NCBI RefSeq assembly: GCF_012641265.1
Contig: NZ_JABAHZ010000005.1
Location: forward strand, 310,001 to 374,000
Origin: Chitinophaga eiseniae
GTDB taxonomy: Bacteria > Bacteroidota > Bacteroidia > Chitinophagales > Chitinophagaceae
DNA: 64,000 bases
Reading direction: 5' to 3'
Part shown: positions 17,948-28,127 of the stretch, in pieces
Position numbering within the stretch: position 1 is the first letter of the stretch
Layout: the number at the start of each line of letters is the position of its first letter
Position numbers and translations under genes: made by a program
Notes under the pieces: generated by a model
What the model was told of the DNA's origin: nothing
Database searches by the model: none
Seen by the model: the letters and a program-made list of their open reading frames with translations, nothing else

Positions 17948-20900
17948 TTACTGGTATACGCAATTGGTAGCCGATTTCTTCGAATCCTCCACATGCCAGT
18001 TCTGCTTATATTCCACCATGGAGGCGTTAATAATATTTTTTCGTTTATCGATCACCAGTGAATAACCGGATGGTGTGCGTTCCAGCGGATTTTTCATCAT
18101 GGTAACCGTACCAATGCTGGCGCCTATGTTCCTTCTGCCGGAACGGACAATTTTCATAGAGGTAATGAGCTCTCCCGTAACCGGTGCGCCCTCTTTTGTG
18201 ACAAAGTAAATGCTCGGAGGATTCCCATTCAGGGCATTGGCATCTACCGCCCAGATCTTTGTGCTGCCCGGGAAGGAAGCCAATAACGTAGAACATGCCG
18301 CGGTATCAACCTGCACTTTGCTATACATCAGGATTTCATCACCGGAAGAAAAATAATCTTCTACTGTGTAAGGCCATAAACTGGTAATTAGCTTACCTGC
18401 CTTGATAGTTACATTTTTCAACGTAGTATTGATATTTTTATAAGCGCCGCTCATACCATCATATACCCAGGCTGCCGGGTAGTTAAACTGGTAAATAGAA
18501 TCCCCGAATTCATTCCTGGTAGCGGTGAGTAACACACTGCCTGTCTCGCTGTCGTACAACAGGTTTTGAGTAGTAACCCTGCTGCCTTTATTGGTGGCAA
18601 TAACACTATCCAGGATACCATGGCGGTAAATAACCTTGGTAGTAGCACAAGAGCGGAATTTCTTCTCTTCACTTTGCGGGTAAACATAAGAAAACGTCGG
18701 GGTAAACGGCCAGGGCCCCACAGTAAAGATGTCTACACCGGCATTCAATACCATCCCTTGTGTTTTGGATACCTGCTCCCGCATATCCACCATCAGTTCC
18801 GCATCTAAACCAATGATGGCACTGCTGTCTATCACACCATTTGCGTTCATAGACAGTACCCGGTTGTTCAGGTGCTTAAACTCCTGCTGCTGATTATCTA
18901 CCCGGTAGTAATTCGTAGTCGATGAAATGGGCTCACTTCCTCCCTCCGCATACACCGCCTGCGATTTCATCTTACCATTCATGTCATTCAGCTCTACTAC
19001 AAACCCTTGTGATTCCACCAGATGGCGCGCCGTATTGATCTTTAGAATACTTCCCAATCCTGGCGTATAACCCATGCGCGTTACACCTGGGTCAAGTGCG
19101 GAAAACGATACCAATGTGGGGAAGTCGTACGTTGTATAAAAACAGGTTTCTTCATACCCGTTCGCCGAGCGGGTATTCTTGGTGTTGATAGACCGGGACT
19201 GCACTTTACTATATCCTACTGATGGTGCAGGAAACAGCGACTCGCCCATAGGGGTTTCTACGTAGCTGGATACAGCAGGAATCAACTTCCCGATCCTGTC
19301 TTTATATACCAACGGTGTATGCCAGGAGTTTTCCTCCCCACCCAGGATAGGCTCGTAAGAAGCCACTCCACTGCTGATTTCCACTTTCCTGCCGTCTATT
19401 AACTTCGTGGTAGTATAGTTGTATACGGTACCATACATCGATTCTTTCTGCCCGGTCATGGCATTCCAGTGGTCGTAAATCAGGATGCTTTTTACCCGTA
19501 GGCCTCCTCCATACTTTTTATAGAAGGGCTCATTCAGTCGGGCAAAAGAACGACTGAGATCCAGATCTCTTGCAGCACCGCGTTTTCTACTCGCCTTCGG
19601 AAATCCTTCCAGCTCACTGTGTATAGAATATACCATGGTAGCCAGCATCTTGATAGCGCCCACCGGCGACATTTCCTCCATTTGGGTGCCAGGATAGGCT
19701 TTAAAGGGCAGGTTGACCTTCAGAAATTGAGTGGACGCATTGGCCAGCGGGCTGAATTTCCCTCCATCGTCGCCATCCAGCTCCACTGCACGCATTTTCA
19801 CATAAATGGTATGTCCGTTGTTATAAAATCCATAATCAAGGCTGTCCAGGGTAGCATAGCAGGAAATGTATTCTGCCCCGTTATCTTCTTTATCTGGCTC
19901 ATAGGGCATTTTCACATTGAGCCGGAAATACAGGGTATTATTTAATCCCTCCAGGTAGTCTTTAAACACTTCCTTCGTGGAAGTAACCGCTTTAGGCACA
20001 TTCATAGATACATACAGGTAATCAGTTACCGGTACGCCGGAGTAAAGGCTGCCAGATAAATCTGACAGCGAAGCCGGCCGGTCTTTAGAAAGTCCGGCAA
20101 TAGGTGTCATCCGTGCTGCCCGCTTATTTTGCACATAGGCATAATCATCGCTCTCGTAGTTAATTTTCATACGCCCGCCAGATGGCAACTGGATTGAATC
20201 CAGCGTCCAGGCAGCAGCATTGGCAGCCATTAATGTACTGTCCTGTAATGTGTAAGGATATTCCGCATTGGTAATAATCTGGGGAGAAGCAGAAGGAGGA
20301 TTCTGTTGCGGATCTTTATAATTTCCCCAGCGGTCAAACGACTTACTATTGTAACCAGGGTTCTTACTGTTGTAGTAGAACACATAGCTGTTTTGCCGCG
20401 CGCGCTTGCTATTCCTGCTCTGGTTACCATTATAGGAGAACCAGATCCGCTTTAAGGTAAGTTTACCACTGTCGTTCACCGGGGCATTGATGCCACGACA
20501 CAGCTCATAAGTATAATCAAAATGCACGGTTTTTACCGGTACCGCACTGCTGCCATATTTCAGGAAGTCAGCTTTTGTATAAAGATTAATCTCATCCAGC
20601 TTTTTCGGTAAACCACTACCAGTCGCTTTTCTACCGTCTTCAGTGATAGGAAGCAAGTCCGCGCGGTCGCTCACTTTAAAAGTAGCCACCATGTTCTTGG
20701 ATACGACAGAGTTGAGGTACCACAATTCCTTCTCTCCATATACATAACTTCCTTTATCATCGTCGAAATCAGATTTGAGCCCTTCATTAAAAGTGGCTTT
20801 ATTGTTATAAGGAGTACGCCACTTATACCTATAGGCACTTCCTGCTGTTTTTGAATAGTTAAACTTCACGGCATTCCCGGGATCGTCGTCAGAGATACCA

Positions 20901-23545
20901 TTGCCTGTCAGGTCGACATAATCGGATGATACAATACCGGTGAGCAGGAATGTATGCGCATAGGCAGGGATTTCTTCCGTACTCAGGTAGTGATCTCTTC
21001 CCGACGTATTTTTCACCGTATTATCCTTTCCATCGGTATAATCGGTAGTCCCTTCTTCACTATTGCCCTGCTTATGATCTACGGAAAACGTGGCGTCCCT
21101 TTGTACAAGGTTGTATACCGGTAAACCATATACGTATTTTTGTCCATCGGGATTCAATACATCTATTTCGGAAATATGATGTTTCTTACGGACATTGTTA
21201 ATCCTTCTTTCCAGCGACACTGCCCCCATGTTCAGCGTATCCGCTGGTTCAGGCAGGAAGAAATTTTCGAGCGGGATATGTGTACCATTACATACCCAGT
21301 CCATATTAAATTCTCCATCTGCCTCCTGGTTCATATAAGCCACGTATACCTTATACATCTTCCCCGCTTCCAGGTTTACGCTGGTGGTATAATTACCTAC
21401 ATCATGATCCCAGGCTTCCAGGAAAGGAACATCATTGATATAAAGTGCACCAATGTCGTTAAACCGTACACTGATATCATACTTACCCGATACAGGCGCT
21501 AATACTCTACACTCCCAATCGGCGTACAAGCGGAAAGCTTTATTATCTACCTCCGTAAACATGGGTGGCGTTGACCTCGCAAATAGCTGCTCTAACTTCC
21601 AGAAATTGATATCGCTGAAAGTGCCGTATCTGAATTGACTATCGTCTGAAGGGAAAGGCTTCACCCGCCCCTTGAAACCCCGCGCACTCTCCAGGTTCTC
21701 GGGCATCGTCATATCGCAGCTGTTAAGCGTATACTGGTTTACTTTATAGTTTTCTATAAACTTGTTAAGTCCCACCTTACTGGCTTCTTCTGCGGTGAGA
21801 TAGGTGATTAGTTGTGTACGTTTGTCCCTATCGACTTTTCTTGCATTGGCAGTTGTAATGGGTGTTTTGTCAACAATTTTTCCGCCACGGTATCTCAACA
21901 GATTACCGGTAGTAGATATATGCCGGGTTTGGTGCCCGGTAAGTTCCGGCATGACTACGTCAGATTCTCCAATTGTTTTATAAAACGAGCCATTGTTAAT
22001 GGCCATTTCGCCCGGGTTGCGGAAGTATACCGGTTCATAATTTTTATCTACATCAGTGAAGTTGATCAGCTGCGCCATTGGGTTCTCATCTCTCCAGGGG
22101 CCATTGGCAGACCATGCGTGCGACTGCGTATATTCCGCCCCGATATGAGCGGCATACCCAGACCCGAGATCTACTCCACCACTGATGGACTTATCCCTGG
22201 TTTTCATCGGGTGGTCAAACACATAACCGATGTCATTTCTGTATGCTCTGAACATGCCCCCTGTACCTTCGCCACTAATAGAAAATGCATCATAGGTGTA
22301 AAAAGGCATGGCAATAGCCGGGTTGTCCTCTCTTGCCGGGATATCCCGTTCCCGGTTATAATCCAATAAAGCATTGGTTTTAACACCTCCGTTGTAAAGA
22401 TACAGGTAACCGTAGGCTGGTAGTTTCTGAAATTTATCCGGCTCCGCTATATATTGCGTAGTCACATATCCACTGATCCCATAATGCGGATAAAATCCAA
22501 AAAATTCGCCGCCTATGCTGAATTTGCCGGCATATGCTTCACTGGTATATGGCATGCTGATCGTGGGCGTATAGGTAGGCGCAGCAAAACTGAAGGAACT
22601 GGAAAGTCCTACCTTAAAATTTCCTTGTCGGTCACTATTGTGAATGACAGCCAATCGCTGTGTCCTGGTAACTCCGCCCGAAAATTCCAACGCTTTCATA
22701 CCGGCTCTCGAATTGAAAGGTAAGCCCAGCGACAGATTTCCTGTCATCCCCCCTTTATCATTGGCGTCCCGTACATACAGATCTCCCGAAATGCCCGGTG
22801 TAAGCGTGATACCCCCTTGCGTATTCTGCGAAATGCTTAGCTCACCTGTTAGGGTACCCGCACTTTTATTGCCACTACGGATTTGTGCATTAATACCCTG
22901 CTCCATTCCCCAGCCAGTGTAATTATTATGATACAAACCCAAATGGGCGGTGAATTCTATGGGCGTACCGAAAATCTTGCCACTAAAAGATCCGGAACCA
23001 CCAATAGTCTGGTTGGTTCTGATGCTCAGCGTCTTCTTTATAGAATCCTCTCCATTAAAATCGTCCGGTAATCCCCGCATATTCCGGTTGATGGCGCCTG
23101 GATTAATATTCCATCCAAGGCCCGTCCAACTGGCTTCCTGGTCCATGGTGATTCCACTGTTATAGCCAATGGTAATAGGATACCCTCCTACATCCATTAA
23201 CGGAATACTATAGGAAAAATCACCACTGAAAAGGTCCACCATTTTGTCACTGTTCACAGAATGAAATGCTTCACTCTCTGGCTGTGTAGGGCCGCCGGTA
23301 GCTTTCTCCACTTTGTCTACCTTTTCCACTTTATCTGCCTTGCCGGTTTTTCTTTCCGGTATCGGCCTGTCAGCAAATATTGTTTTGTTCTTGGCAGGAA
23401 ATATGTCTGAAGAGGAAACCCTGCTTATGGCAGGATTCCTGGGAGTACCCACCGCATAGGCAGGAACCACCACTTCCATATATATGAGCGACAGCATCAC
23501 ACCCGCTATCAGCTTCTTCCTCTTTGCAGCAAGCGCCAGTATCAT
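17948..23545 (-). CDS. Giant SpvB-like secreted protein with PA14 domain
   Basis: 1865 aa. The N-terminus has a hydrophobic export segment (LIAGVMLSLIYMEVVVPAYA) and then a Lys-rich region (KADKVEKVDKVEKATGG). Residues ~95-150 have the SpvB/TcB-type opening: GDFSYSIPLMDVGGYPITI, NSGITMDQEASWTGLGWNI, PGAINRNMRGLPDD. A PA14 domain lies near residues 650-770 (FRLYADWECRVLAPVSGKYD, ALYINDVPFLEAW), usually a carbohydrate-binding beta-barrel. The remaining ~1,000 residues are beta-rich YD-like sequence with motifs such as YDSETGSVLLTATRNEFGD and FNYPAAWVYDG. There is no sorting domain. In TcB/TcC toxins, an SpvB-type protein and a YD-repeat protein together form a hollow cocoon. This gene and the 2760-aa gene in one operon could do likewise, which is inference. 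Confidence 0.75.
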   Translation of the reverse strand: MILALAAKRKKLIAGVMLSLIYMEVVVPAYAVGTPRNPAISRVSSSDIFPAKNKTIFADRPIPERKTGKADKVEKVDKVEKATGGPTQPESEAFHSVNSDKMVDLFSGDFSYSIPLMDVGGYPITIGYNSGITMDQEASWTGLGWNINPGAINRNMRGLPDDFNGEDSIKKTLSIRTNQTIGGSGSFSGKIFGTPIEFTAHLGLYHNNYTGWGMEQGINAQIRSGNKSAGTLTGELSISQNTQGGITLTPGISGDLYVRDANDKGGMTGNLSLGLPFNSRAGMKALEFSGGVTRTQRLAVIHNSDRQGNFKVGLSSSFSFAAPTYTPTISMPYTSEAYAGKFSIGGEFFGFYPHYGISGYVTTQYIAEPDKFQKLPAYGYLYLYNGGVKTNALLDYNRERDIPAREDNPAIAMPFYTYDAFSISGEGTGGMFRAYRNDIGYVFDHPMKTRDKSISGGVDLGSGYAAHIGAEYTQSHAWSANGPWRDENPMAQLINFTDVDKNYEPVYFRNPGEMAINNGSFYKTIGESDVVMPELTGHQTRHISTTGNLLRYRGGKIVDKTPITTANARKVDRDKRTQLITYLTAEEASKVGLNKFIENYKVNQYTLNSCDMTMPENLESARGFKGRVKPFPSDDSQFRYGTFSDINFWKLEQLFARSTPPMFTEVDNKAFRLYADWECRVLAPVSGKYDISVRFNDIGALYINDVPFLEAWDHDVGNYTTSVNLEAGKMYKVYVAYMNQEADGEFNMDWVCNGTHIPLENFFLPEPADTLNMGAVSLERRINNVRKKHHISEIDVLNPDGQKYVYGLPVYNLVQRDATFSVDHKQGNSEEGTTDYTDGKDNTVKNTSGRDHYLSTEEIPAYAHTFLLTGIVSSDYVDLTGNGISDDDPGNAVKFNYSKTAGSAYRYKWRTPYNNKATFNEGLKSDFDDDKGSYVYGEKELWYLNSVVSKNMVATFKVSDRADLLPITEDGRKATGSGLPKKLDEINLYTKADFLKYGSSAVPVKTVHFDYTYELCRGINAPVNDSGKLTLKRIWFSYNGNQSRNSKRARQNSYVFYYNSKNPGYNSKSFDRWGNYKDPQQNPPSASPQIITNAEYPYTLQDSTLMAANAAAWTLDSIQLPSGGRMKINYESDDYAYVQNKRAARMTPIAGLSKDRPASLSDLSGSLYSGVPVTDYLYVSMNVPKAVTSTKEVFKDYLEGLNNTLYFRLNVKMPYEPDKEDNGAEYISCYATLDSLDYGFYNNGHTIYVKMRAVELDGDDGGKFSPLANASTQFLKVNLPFKAYPGTQMEEMSPVGAIKMLATMVYSIHSELEGFPKASRKRGAARDLDLSRSFARLNEPFYKKYGGGLRVKSILIYDHWNAMTGQKESMYGTVYNYTTTKLIDGRKVEISSGVASYEPILGGEENSWHTPLVYKDRIGKLIPAVSSYVETPMGESLFPAPSVGYSKVQSRSINTKNTRSANGYEETCFYTTYDFPTLVSFSALDPGVTRMGYTPGLGSILKINTARHLVESQGFVVELNDMNGKMKSQAVYAEGGSEPISSTTNYYRVDNQQQEFKHLNNRVLSMNANGVIDSSAIIGLDAELMVDMREQVSKTQGMVLNAGVDIFTVGPWPFTPTFSYVYPQSEEKKFRSCATTKVIYRHGILDSVIATNKGSRVTTQNLLYDSETGSVLLTATRNEFGDSIYQFNYPAAWVYDGMSGAYKNINTTLKNVTIKAGKLITSLWPYTVEDYFSSGDEILMYSKVQVDTAACSTLLASFPGSTKIWAVDANALNGNPPSIYFVTKEGAPVTGELITSMKIVRSGRRNIGASIGTVTMMKNPLERTPSGYSLVIDKRKNIINASMVEYKQNWHVEDSKKSATNCVYQ

Positions 23546-23590
23546 TGCACGTTATTTTATAGGTATAAGGTGTTATCGGTTTTAATTCAA

Positions 23591-24688
23591 TCAATCTTTC
23601 CTGGCACAGATGAACTTCATTTGCCAGTATTCATGCCGGCTGTTCAGCAGCCGGAAAAGGTATATTTTATTTCCATCCAGCCCTCTCCTGTAGCCCAATG
23701 GCACATCAAGGTGATTACTTCCTCTTTTCAATGACACCGTACCAGTAGCGATAGTTTTACTGGTATTGTCCAGCGCCAGCAACTCATAACGGGCGGTAGA
23801 ATCGCCGGTTTCATTCACATAGCTCACCTGGATAGATTCACCACAGCGCACCACTGTTCCATCCAGCTCTTTACGCAACTGCACATAGGCGCCTTTTGCG
23901 GAATCGATAAGCTTATCAGCTCCTTTCACCCGGAAAGTCCAGGTTTCAGTTTGTGCCACAAACAGGTTGCCGTTACGGGCTGTAACCGACCAGGCATACG
24001 TGGTGCCTGTATCCAGTGAAACGCCGCCGGAAGGGTAGTTCATAAATATGTTGCGCAACCCGGGCGCCCGCAGCACCGGGATATTCTGCTGTATAGCTTC
24101 TTCTGGCGATTGATGGTCGTGCACCTCCGTCAAGGTCATATCATAATTCAGGTCGCTAAACATATTCAGTGGCGCCGGAGGCAGCCAAGTAAATTGTGGC
24201 AGGGAAAAAGGCAATTCACTTTTATCTGCCGGGCTATTTAACAGTGGAGGGCTTACCGGTTCCACCGTAAACGGCATACAGTCTTCTCCTGGCTGGGTAC
24301 CCGATTTATCCCCTTCTATATACAAGCTATAACAAGCCAGGTAATTACCTGCGGGCAACAGACCATTCGCACTCCGGTCAATAGTGGCAGAAAAATATTC
24401 GTAATGCACCGGCATCAGGTCGGCTGCCTGCAATTGCCGGGCACCCTTATTGATCGTCAAACTACGACTAATGCCAGTGAGTACCGGCTGATTAGTATGC
24501 GCATCGGATAAACGCATCGTTACCCGCACATCCATTGACTTGCCGGCAGCAGATACCAACATGATATTCCATAGCTGGGATTTCAGCAATACACCGGCTG
24601 GTGGCAGTTGCACCGTCATGCTCACCTGGGCGGCTGTACGAAAACCGCTTAGTATCAACAACAGGCATAGGAATTTTTTCATAGTCAT
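23591..24688 (-). CDS. Secreted Ig/FN3-like protein
   Basis: 365 aa with a signal peptide (residues ~1-20, FRTAAQVSM). Two ATGs six bases apart are possible starts (24688 or 24682); either gives a proper signal. Residues ~25-150 form a beta-sandwich, and residues ~155-260 look like an FN3-type domain (LPQFTWLPPAPLNM, then TTYAWSVTARNGN, TWTFRV). A C-terminal strand-rich domain ends CARKD. The start is 3 nt after the stop of the barrel gene, which implies translational coupling with it. The family is common beside large Rhs-type proteins in Bacteroidota but has no assigned function that I can name. Confidence 0.65.
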   Translation of the reverse strand: MTMKKFLCLLLILSGFRTAAQVSMTVQLPPAGVLLKSQLWNIMLVSAAGKSMDVRVTMRLSDAHTNQPVLTGISRSLTINKGARQLQAADLMPVHYEYFSATIDRSANGLLPAGNYLACYSLYIEGDKSGTQPGEDCMPFTVEPVSPPLLNSPADKSELPFSLPQFTWLPPAPLNMFSDLNYDMTLTEVHDHQSPEEAIQQNIPVLRAPGLRNIFMNYPSGGVSLDTGTTYAWSVTARNGNLFVAQTETWTFRVKGADKLIDSAKGAYVQLRKELDGTVVRCGESIQVSYVNETGDSTARYELLALDNTSKTIATGTVSLKRGSNHLDVPLGYRRGLDGNKIYLFRLLNSRHEYWQMKFICARKD

Positions 24689-24691
24689 TAC

Positions 24692-26971
24692 TTAAAATAT
24701 TTTGGTATAGGTTAACCTCGCCGTTTTATTCGGCACCAGTTGTTTATTAACACCCGGAACAAATCCCTTATCGCCCGACACCATAATCTCTCCTATCTTC
24801 CGGATGTTCAGCCTCATGTTGGCCAGGTATCCCAGTTGTTTTATTTCATACACCGTTTGATAGTTATACTTTAGTCCGGCTCCCAGCTCCAGCCAGGACA
24901 ACAGCCGGTATTGCGCACTGCCATCAGCGCCATACAGCGCGTAGTCTGTATTGGTGGCCATAGATCCGCCGCCGTTGAGCGTAAGCTTTCCAAGGAAAAC
25001 AGTCTGATTCAACAATAAATTAGTGCTGTTGAAATACACAAAATTGCTATCGGCCTGGTGGTTATAAAACCTGGTAGCAGATACAATGCTGTTCATCTGG
25101 ACATTCCGGACGTTGTAGTAATAGCTGCCTGTACCCACCAGGGTATAAAAAAGGTTTTCTACGTATTTGTCTTCACTCAACTTCATCAGCTGGGAAGACG
25201 GGAAATATCCCACCGATAGTACCGGCCATCGTTTGCGGCGAAATGTGGCCTGGATACTTTTAAAAATAGTGTTGCTTCTATAAGCCGAATTATCAAATAC
25301 GCTGGTGTATACATTTTGTCGTACACTCCCGGTAAGAGTTAACTGCTGCTTAAAAAACGGCTGGGTTACCTGCAGCATCCAGGCATCCTGGGCTGAACCG
25401 GTGGCATACAAACTGAATGATTGAAAATTAGCCCCCATACGCTTATACATACCATTGATACGTGTGCCCGTTGCCGGTATGAATGAAAATGTACTCACCG
25501 CATACGCTTCATTGCTATGATCATTAAAGCCCAGCATACTTCCACCCAATCCCTGGTGAGCCACGCTCCGCGCGTAATATGGCAGCGATGACTTCGCCAC
25601 TTCCCCTATCACGTAATTATTCCGGTTCAACTGCCAGCGCCCCTCAAGGGATAACCCCATGATCTTATAATCAGGTGGCTCAATCGTTCCGCCAGCAGGA
25701 GTGCCCGTGTTAAAATTATATACCTGTTTTTTGCCTGTATAAAATGATAGGATCAAATGGTTATCGTCTCTCTTACCTACCCCCACTCTAATCATATTCA
25801 GGTACTGTTGCACCCGGTTATCATTTACAATAAAGTCGCGGAACCGGTAGTCTACTTTCCCGGTGGCAAATGCCACGTACCAGGAAGGATTCACTTCTGC
25901 CTGTACCCCCATGATACTGATGTTCTTTGCAGTTAATTCCGAATAGTCGACCAGCGTCCGGCCCAGTCCCAGTGACTTCACCGCCAACATGGCCTTATAT
26001 CCTTTAGGCAATATAGAATCCGGCAGGTTCATAGATTCCAGTTCCGATATCAACTCCCCTTCATTGCGGCTATGTTGTAAAGCATCCATCAATGATCCTT
26101 TACGGGCAACATATGATTTTTCTTTCTGTACAAATAAGCGTTCATTCCTTGTATATAAGGCCATCAGTGAATCCAGGAGCAATTTCTTTTCGTCATACAT
26201 TTTTCTGAAGCCCAATAGGGAACTATCTTTACGGGAGATGTTTGCAGTCAGCGGGGTAGTAATACTATCCGTCCATCTCACCACCGTTTTCTTTAACGAA
26301 TCTTCCAGCTGACGACGGTATTCATATTCCTTGAGTTCTGCCATCTTTTGTAGCTGCGCAGGAGCGGTAAACCAGGACTTTAACCGGTTAAGCTCATTCC
26401 AGTCTTTATCCAACTTATCCTTCCACTGCTCCAGGGCTATTTTCTGCTTTAACTTCCCTGCATCCCAGCGCTTTGCTTTTGCTAACAGCCGATTCTTGAA
26501 ATCCTGGTTATAATACTGAAAATTAGCACCGGTGATATTCCGGAAAAACTGGGAATTACCCATGCTGGTGCTGAATGAAACATGCAAAGGATATTCCTCC
26601 TTTACCATAATATCCAGCGTAGTTTGTAACGTGTGCTGGTATAAATCCCGCTCCAGGAAAGGCGTATCCGCATTAGATTGGTAATAGCCATCATAAGTGA
26701 TATTACCATGTATGGTGATCAACTTCGGATGCTGTACTACCGGGGGCAACGTTTCGATATGTTTTCGCCGGATGGTTTGGTATCGCGTATCTCCTACTGG
26801 TTGCTCATATTGTACGATCAATACCGGCAACATCATTTTACACCCTGTGTGTATATAGTAAAACCCGGTATCCAATAACCGGTTGTTACTGTTGGGTAAA
26901 CGCAACTGGGCGCTACTTTCACAACACAGGACAAATAATACAATCGCTAGTATAGGGGCAAAATATTTCAA
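24692..26971 (-). CDS. Outer-membrane beta-barrel protein, first gene of the Rhs operon
   Basis: 759 aa with a signal peptide (residues 1-21, CCESSAQ). Residues ~140-290 form a charged helical, coiled-coil-like region (KLKQKIALEQWKDKLDKDW and following). From ~340 to the end the sequence alternates short strands and turns (for example WYVAFATGKVDYRF, VGVGKRDDNHLILSFYTG, LELGAGLKYNYQ). It ends in KTARLTYTKIF, a terminal aromatic residue typical of outer-membrane barrels. No TonB box or plug domain is seen, so it is not a TonB-dependent receptor. As the first gene of an operon of secreted proteins that lack T9SS signals, it could serve as their exporter or anchor; that is inference. Confidence 0.6.
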   Translation of the reverse strand: MKYFAPILAIVLFVLCCESSAQLRLPNSNNRLLDTGFYYIHTGCKMMLPVLIVQYEQPVGDTRYQTIRRKHIETLPPVVQHPKLITIHGNITYDGYYQSNADTPFLERDLYQHTLQTTLDIMVKEEYPLHVSFSTSMGNSQFFRNITGANFQYYNQDFKNRLLAKAKRWDAGKLKQKIALEQWKDKLDKDWNELNRLKSWFTAPAQLQKMAELKEYEYRRQLEDSLKKTVVRWTDSITTPLTANISRKDSSLLGFRKMYDEKKLLLDSLMALYTRNERLFVQKEKSYVARKGSLMDALQHSRNEGELISELESMNLPDSILPKGYKAMLAVKSLGLGRTLVDYSELTAKNISIMGVQAEVNPSWYVAFATGKVDYRFRDFIVNDNRVQQYLNMIRVGVGKRDDNHLILSFYTGKKQVYNFNTGTPAGGTIEPPDYKIMGLSLEGRWQLNRNNYVIGEVAKSSLPYYARSVAHQGLGGSMLGFNDHSNEAYAVSTFSFIPATGTRINGMYKRMGANFQSFSLYATGSAQDAWMLQVTQPFFKQQLTLTGSVRQNVYTSVFDNSAYRSNTIFKSIQATFRRKRWPVLSVGYFPSSQLMKLSEDKYVENLFYTLVGTGSYYYNVRNVQMNSIVSATRFYNHQADSNFVYFNSTNLLLNQTVFLGKLTLNGGGSMATNTDYALYGADGSAQYRLLSWLELGAGLKYNYQTVYEIKQLGYLANMRLNIRKIGEIMVSGDKGFVPGVNKQLVPNKTARLTYTKIF

Positions 26972-27332
26972 TGGGATCGTTTATAACAATCTACAGTATG
27001 CCCTGGCCTTTCCCACCAGGTAAATACATATCAAACCAAAAAAGTAAAATGGACGTGTGTCAGGCCATTAAACAGGTAAAAAACAAAAATGACTGGAATA
27101 CATATGGTGTGGGCATAAACTAGGGTATAAATTTAAATTCATGGTATAGGATTTTTATACTAATACTATTCTAACAATCAAAGGGGAATAACAATACTTT
27201 CTGACAGTTTGTAGATAATGAAAGTGTGTTGCTCTCATTTTTCACATTTCATTTTCCACTTGTCAGCAAATATATTACCTTAATTGAATTATTATCACTT
27301 TTCTCAAAAAAAATATTTCACAAACCCAACAC
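26972..27332. other. Divergent intergenic region between Rhs operon and nitrilase-type gene
   Basis: This 361-bp AT-rich stretch must hold the promoters of the eight-gene minus-strand operon and of the plus-strand hydrolase gene. I see no convincing pair of TTG and TAnnTTTG elements. A lone TATATTTG on the minus strand lies about 300 bp from the operon start with no matching -33 element. No ORF, tRNA or strong hairpin was found. Confidence 0.5.
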
Positions 27333-28127
27333 ATGAAAATAGCTTTAGCTGCACCTCCCTTCCCATCCTCCATCAGCGATGGTTTGCATTGGGTAGCGCA
27401 ACTCGTTAAAGAAGCCGCTGGTCAAAATGCCGATATTATCTGTTTTCCGGAATCTTATCTACCTGGTTATCCGGGCATGAATACAGAAGAGCGCACGCCG
27501 GAAAAACTAGCGGCGGCACTGGATAAAGTATGTGCCATCGCTAAAGAAAATGGTGTAGCGATCATTATGCCGATGGATTGGTATCAGCCACAAGGCTTGG
27601 TCAACCTGGCCTGGGTGATATCAGCTGCCGGCGAAAAGCTGGGCTATCAAACCAAAAACCAGCTGGATCCTACGGAAGATAATATATGGGAGCCAGGTAC
27701 GGAGCGTAGTATATTCGAAGTAAAAGGAGTAAAATTTGGTATTACCATTTGTCATGAAGGATTTCGCTATCCCGAGTCGGTAAGATGGGCAGCGAGGCAA
27801 GGCGCAGCAGTCGTATTCCATCCGCATTTTGGCGGTAGTAATACGGAAGGGCCCTCACCTACGGAATGGGGCCACAAAGACAATCCTTACTACGAAAAAG
27901 CGATGATGATGCGGGCACTGGAAAACACCATTTATTTTGCCAGCGTTAACTATGCCTCCCGCTATCCCGATTCAGCGAGTGCGGTCATTGCGCCGGATGG
28001 CAGCTGTGTTGCGCACGCCGCCTATGGGCAGGCGGGAATCACTGTAGCCAACATAGATCCGGCACTGGCTACCGGCCTGCTGGCTAACCGGTTTAAAGAA
28101 GCCCTTTACGCGTATAAAAAAAGCTGA
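27333..28127 (+). CDS. Carbon-nitrogen hydrolase (nitrilase superfamily)
   Basis: 264 aa cytoplasmic enzyme of the nitrilase/amidase/N-carbamoylase superfamily, which hydrolyses non-peptide C-N bonds through a Glu-Lys-Cys triad. All three residues are visible: E40 in CFPESYLPGYPG, K108 in GYQTKNQLDPTEDN and C140 in GITICHEGFRYPE. The length is normal for the family. It is the only plus-strand gene between 1 and 60061 and is not in an operon; it ends at a bidirectional terminator. The substrate cannot be told from the sequence. Family-level assignment is firm. Confidence 0.9.
   Translation: MKIALAAPPFPSSISDGLHWVAQLVKEAAGQNADIICFPESYLPGYPGMNTEERTPEKLAAALDKVCAIAKENGVAIIMPMDWYQPQGLVNLAWVISAAGEKLGYQTKNQLDPTEDNIWEPGTERSIFEVKGVKFGITICHEGFRYPESVRWAARQGAAVVFHPHFGGSNTEGPSPTEWGHKDNPYYEKAMMMRALENTIYFASVNYASRYPDSASAVIAPDGSCVAHAAYGQAGITVANIDPALATGLLANRFKEALYAYKKS

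Noticed and set aside
17929..17994. Longer start for the lipocalin-like gene
   Set aside because: It would overlap the end of the 1865-aa gene and place a charged stretch before the signal peptide; the ATG at 17928 is better.
24692..26971. TonB-dependent receptor
   Set aside because: The protein ends like an outer-membrane barrel but has no plug domain or TonB box and has a long helical region at the N-terminal half.
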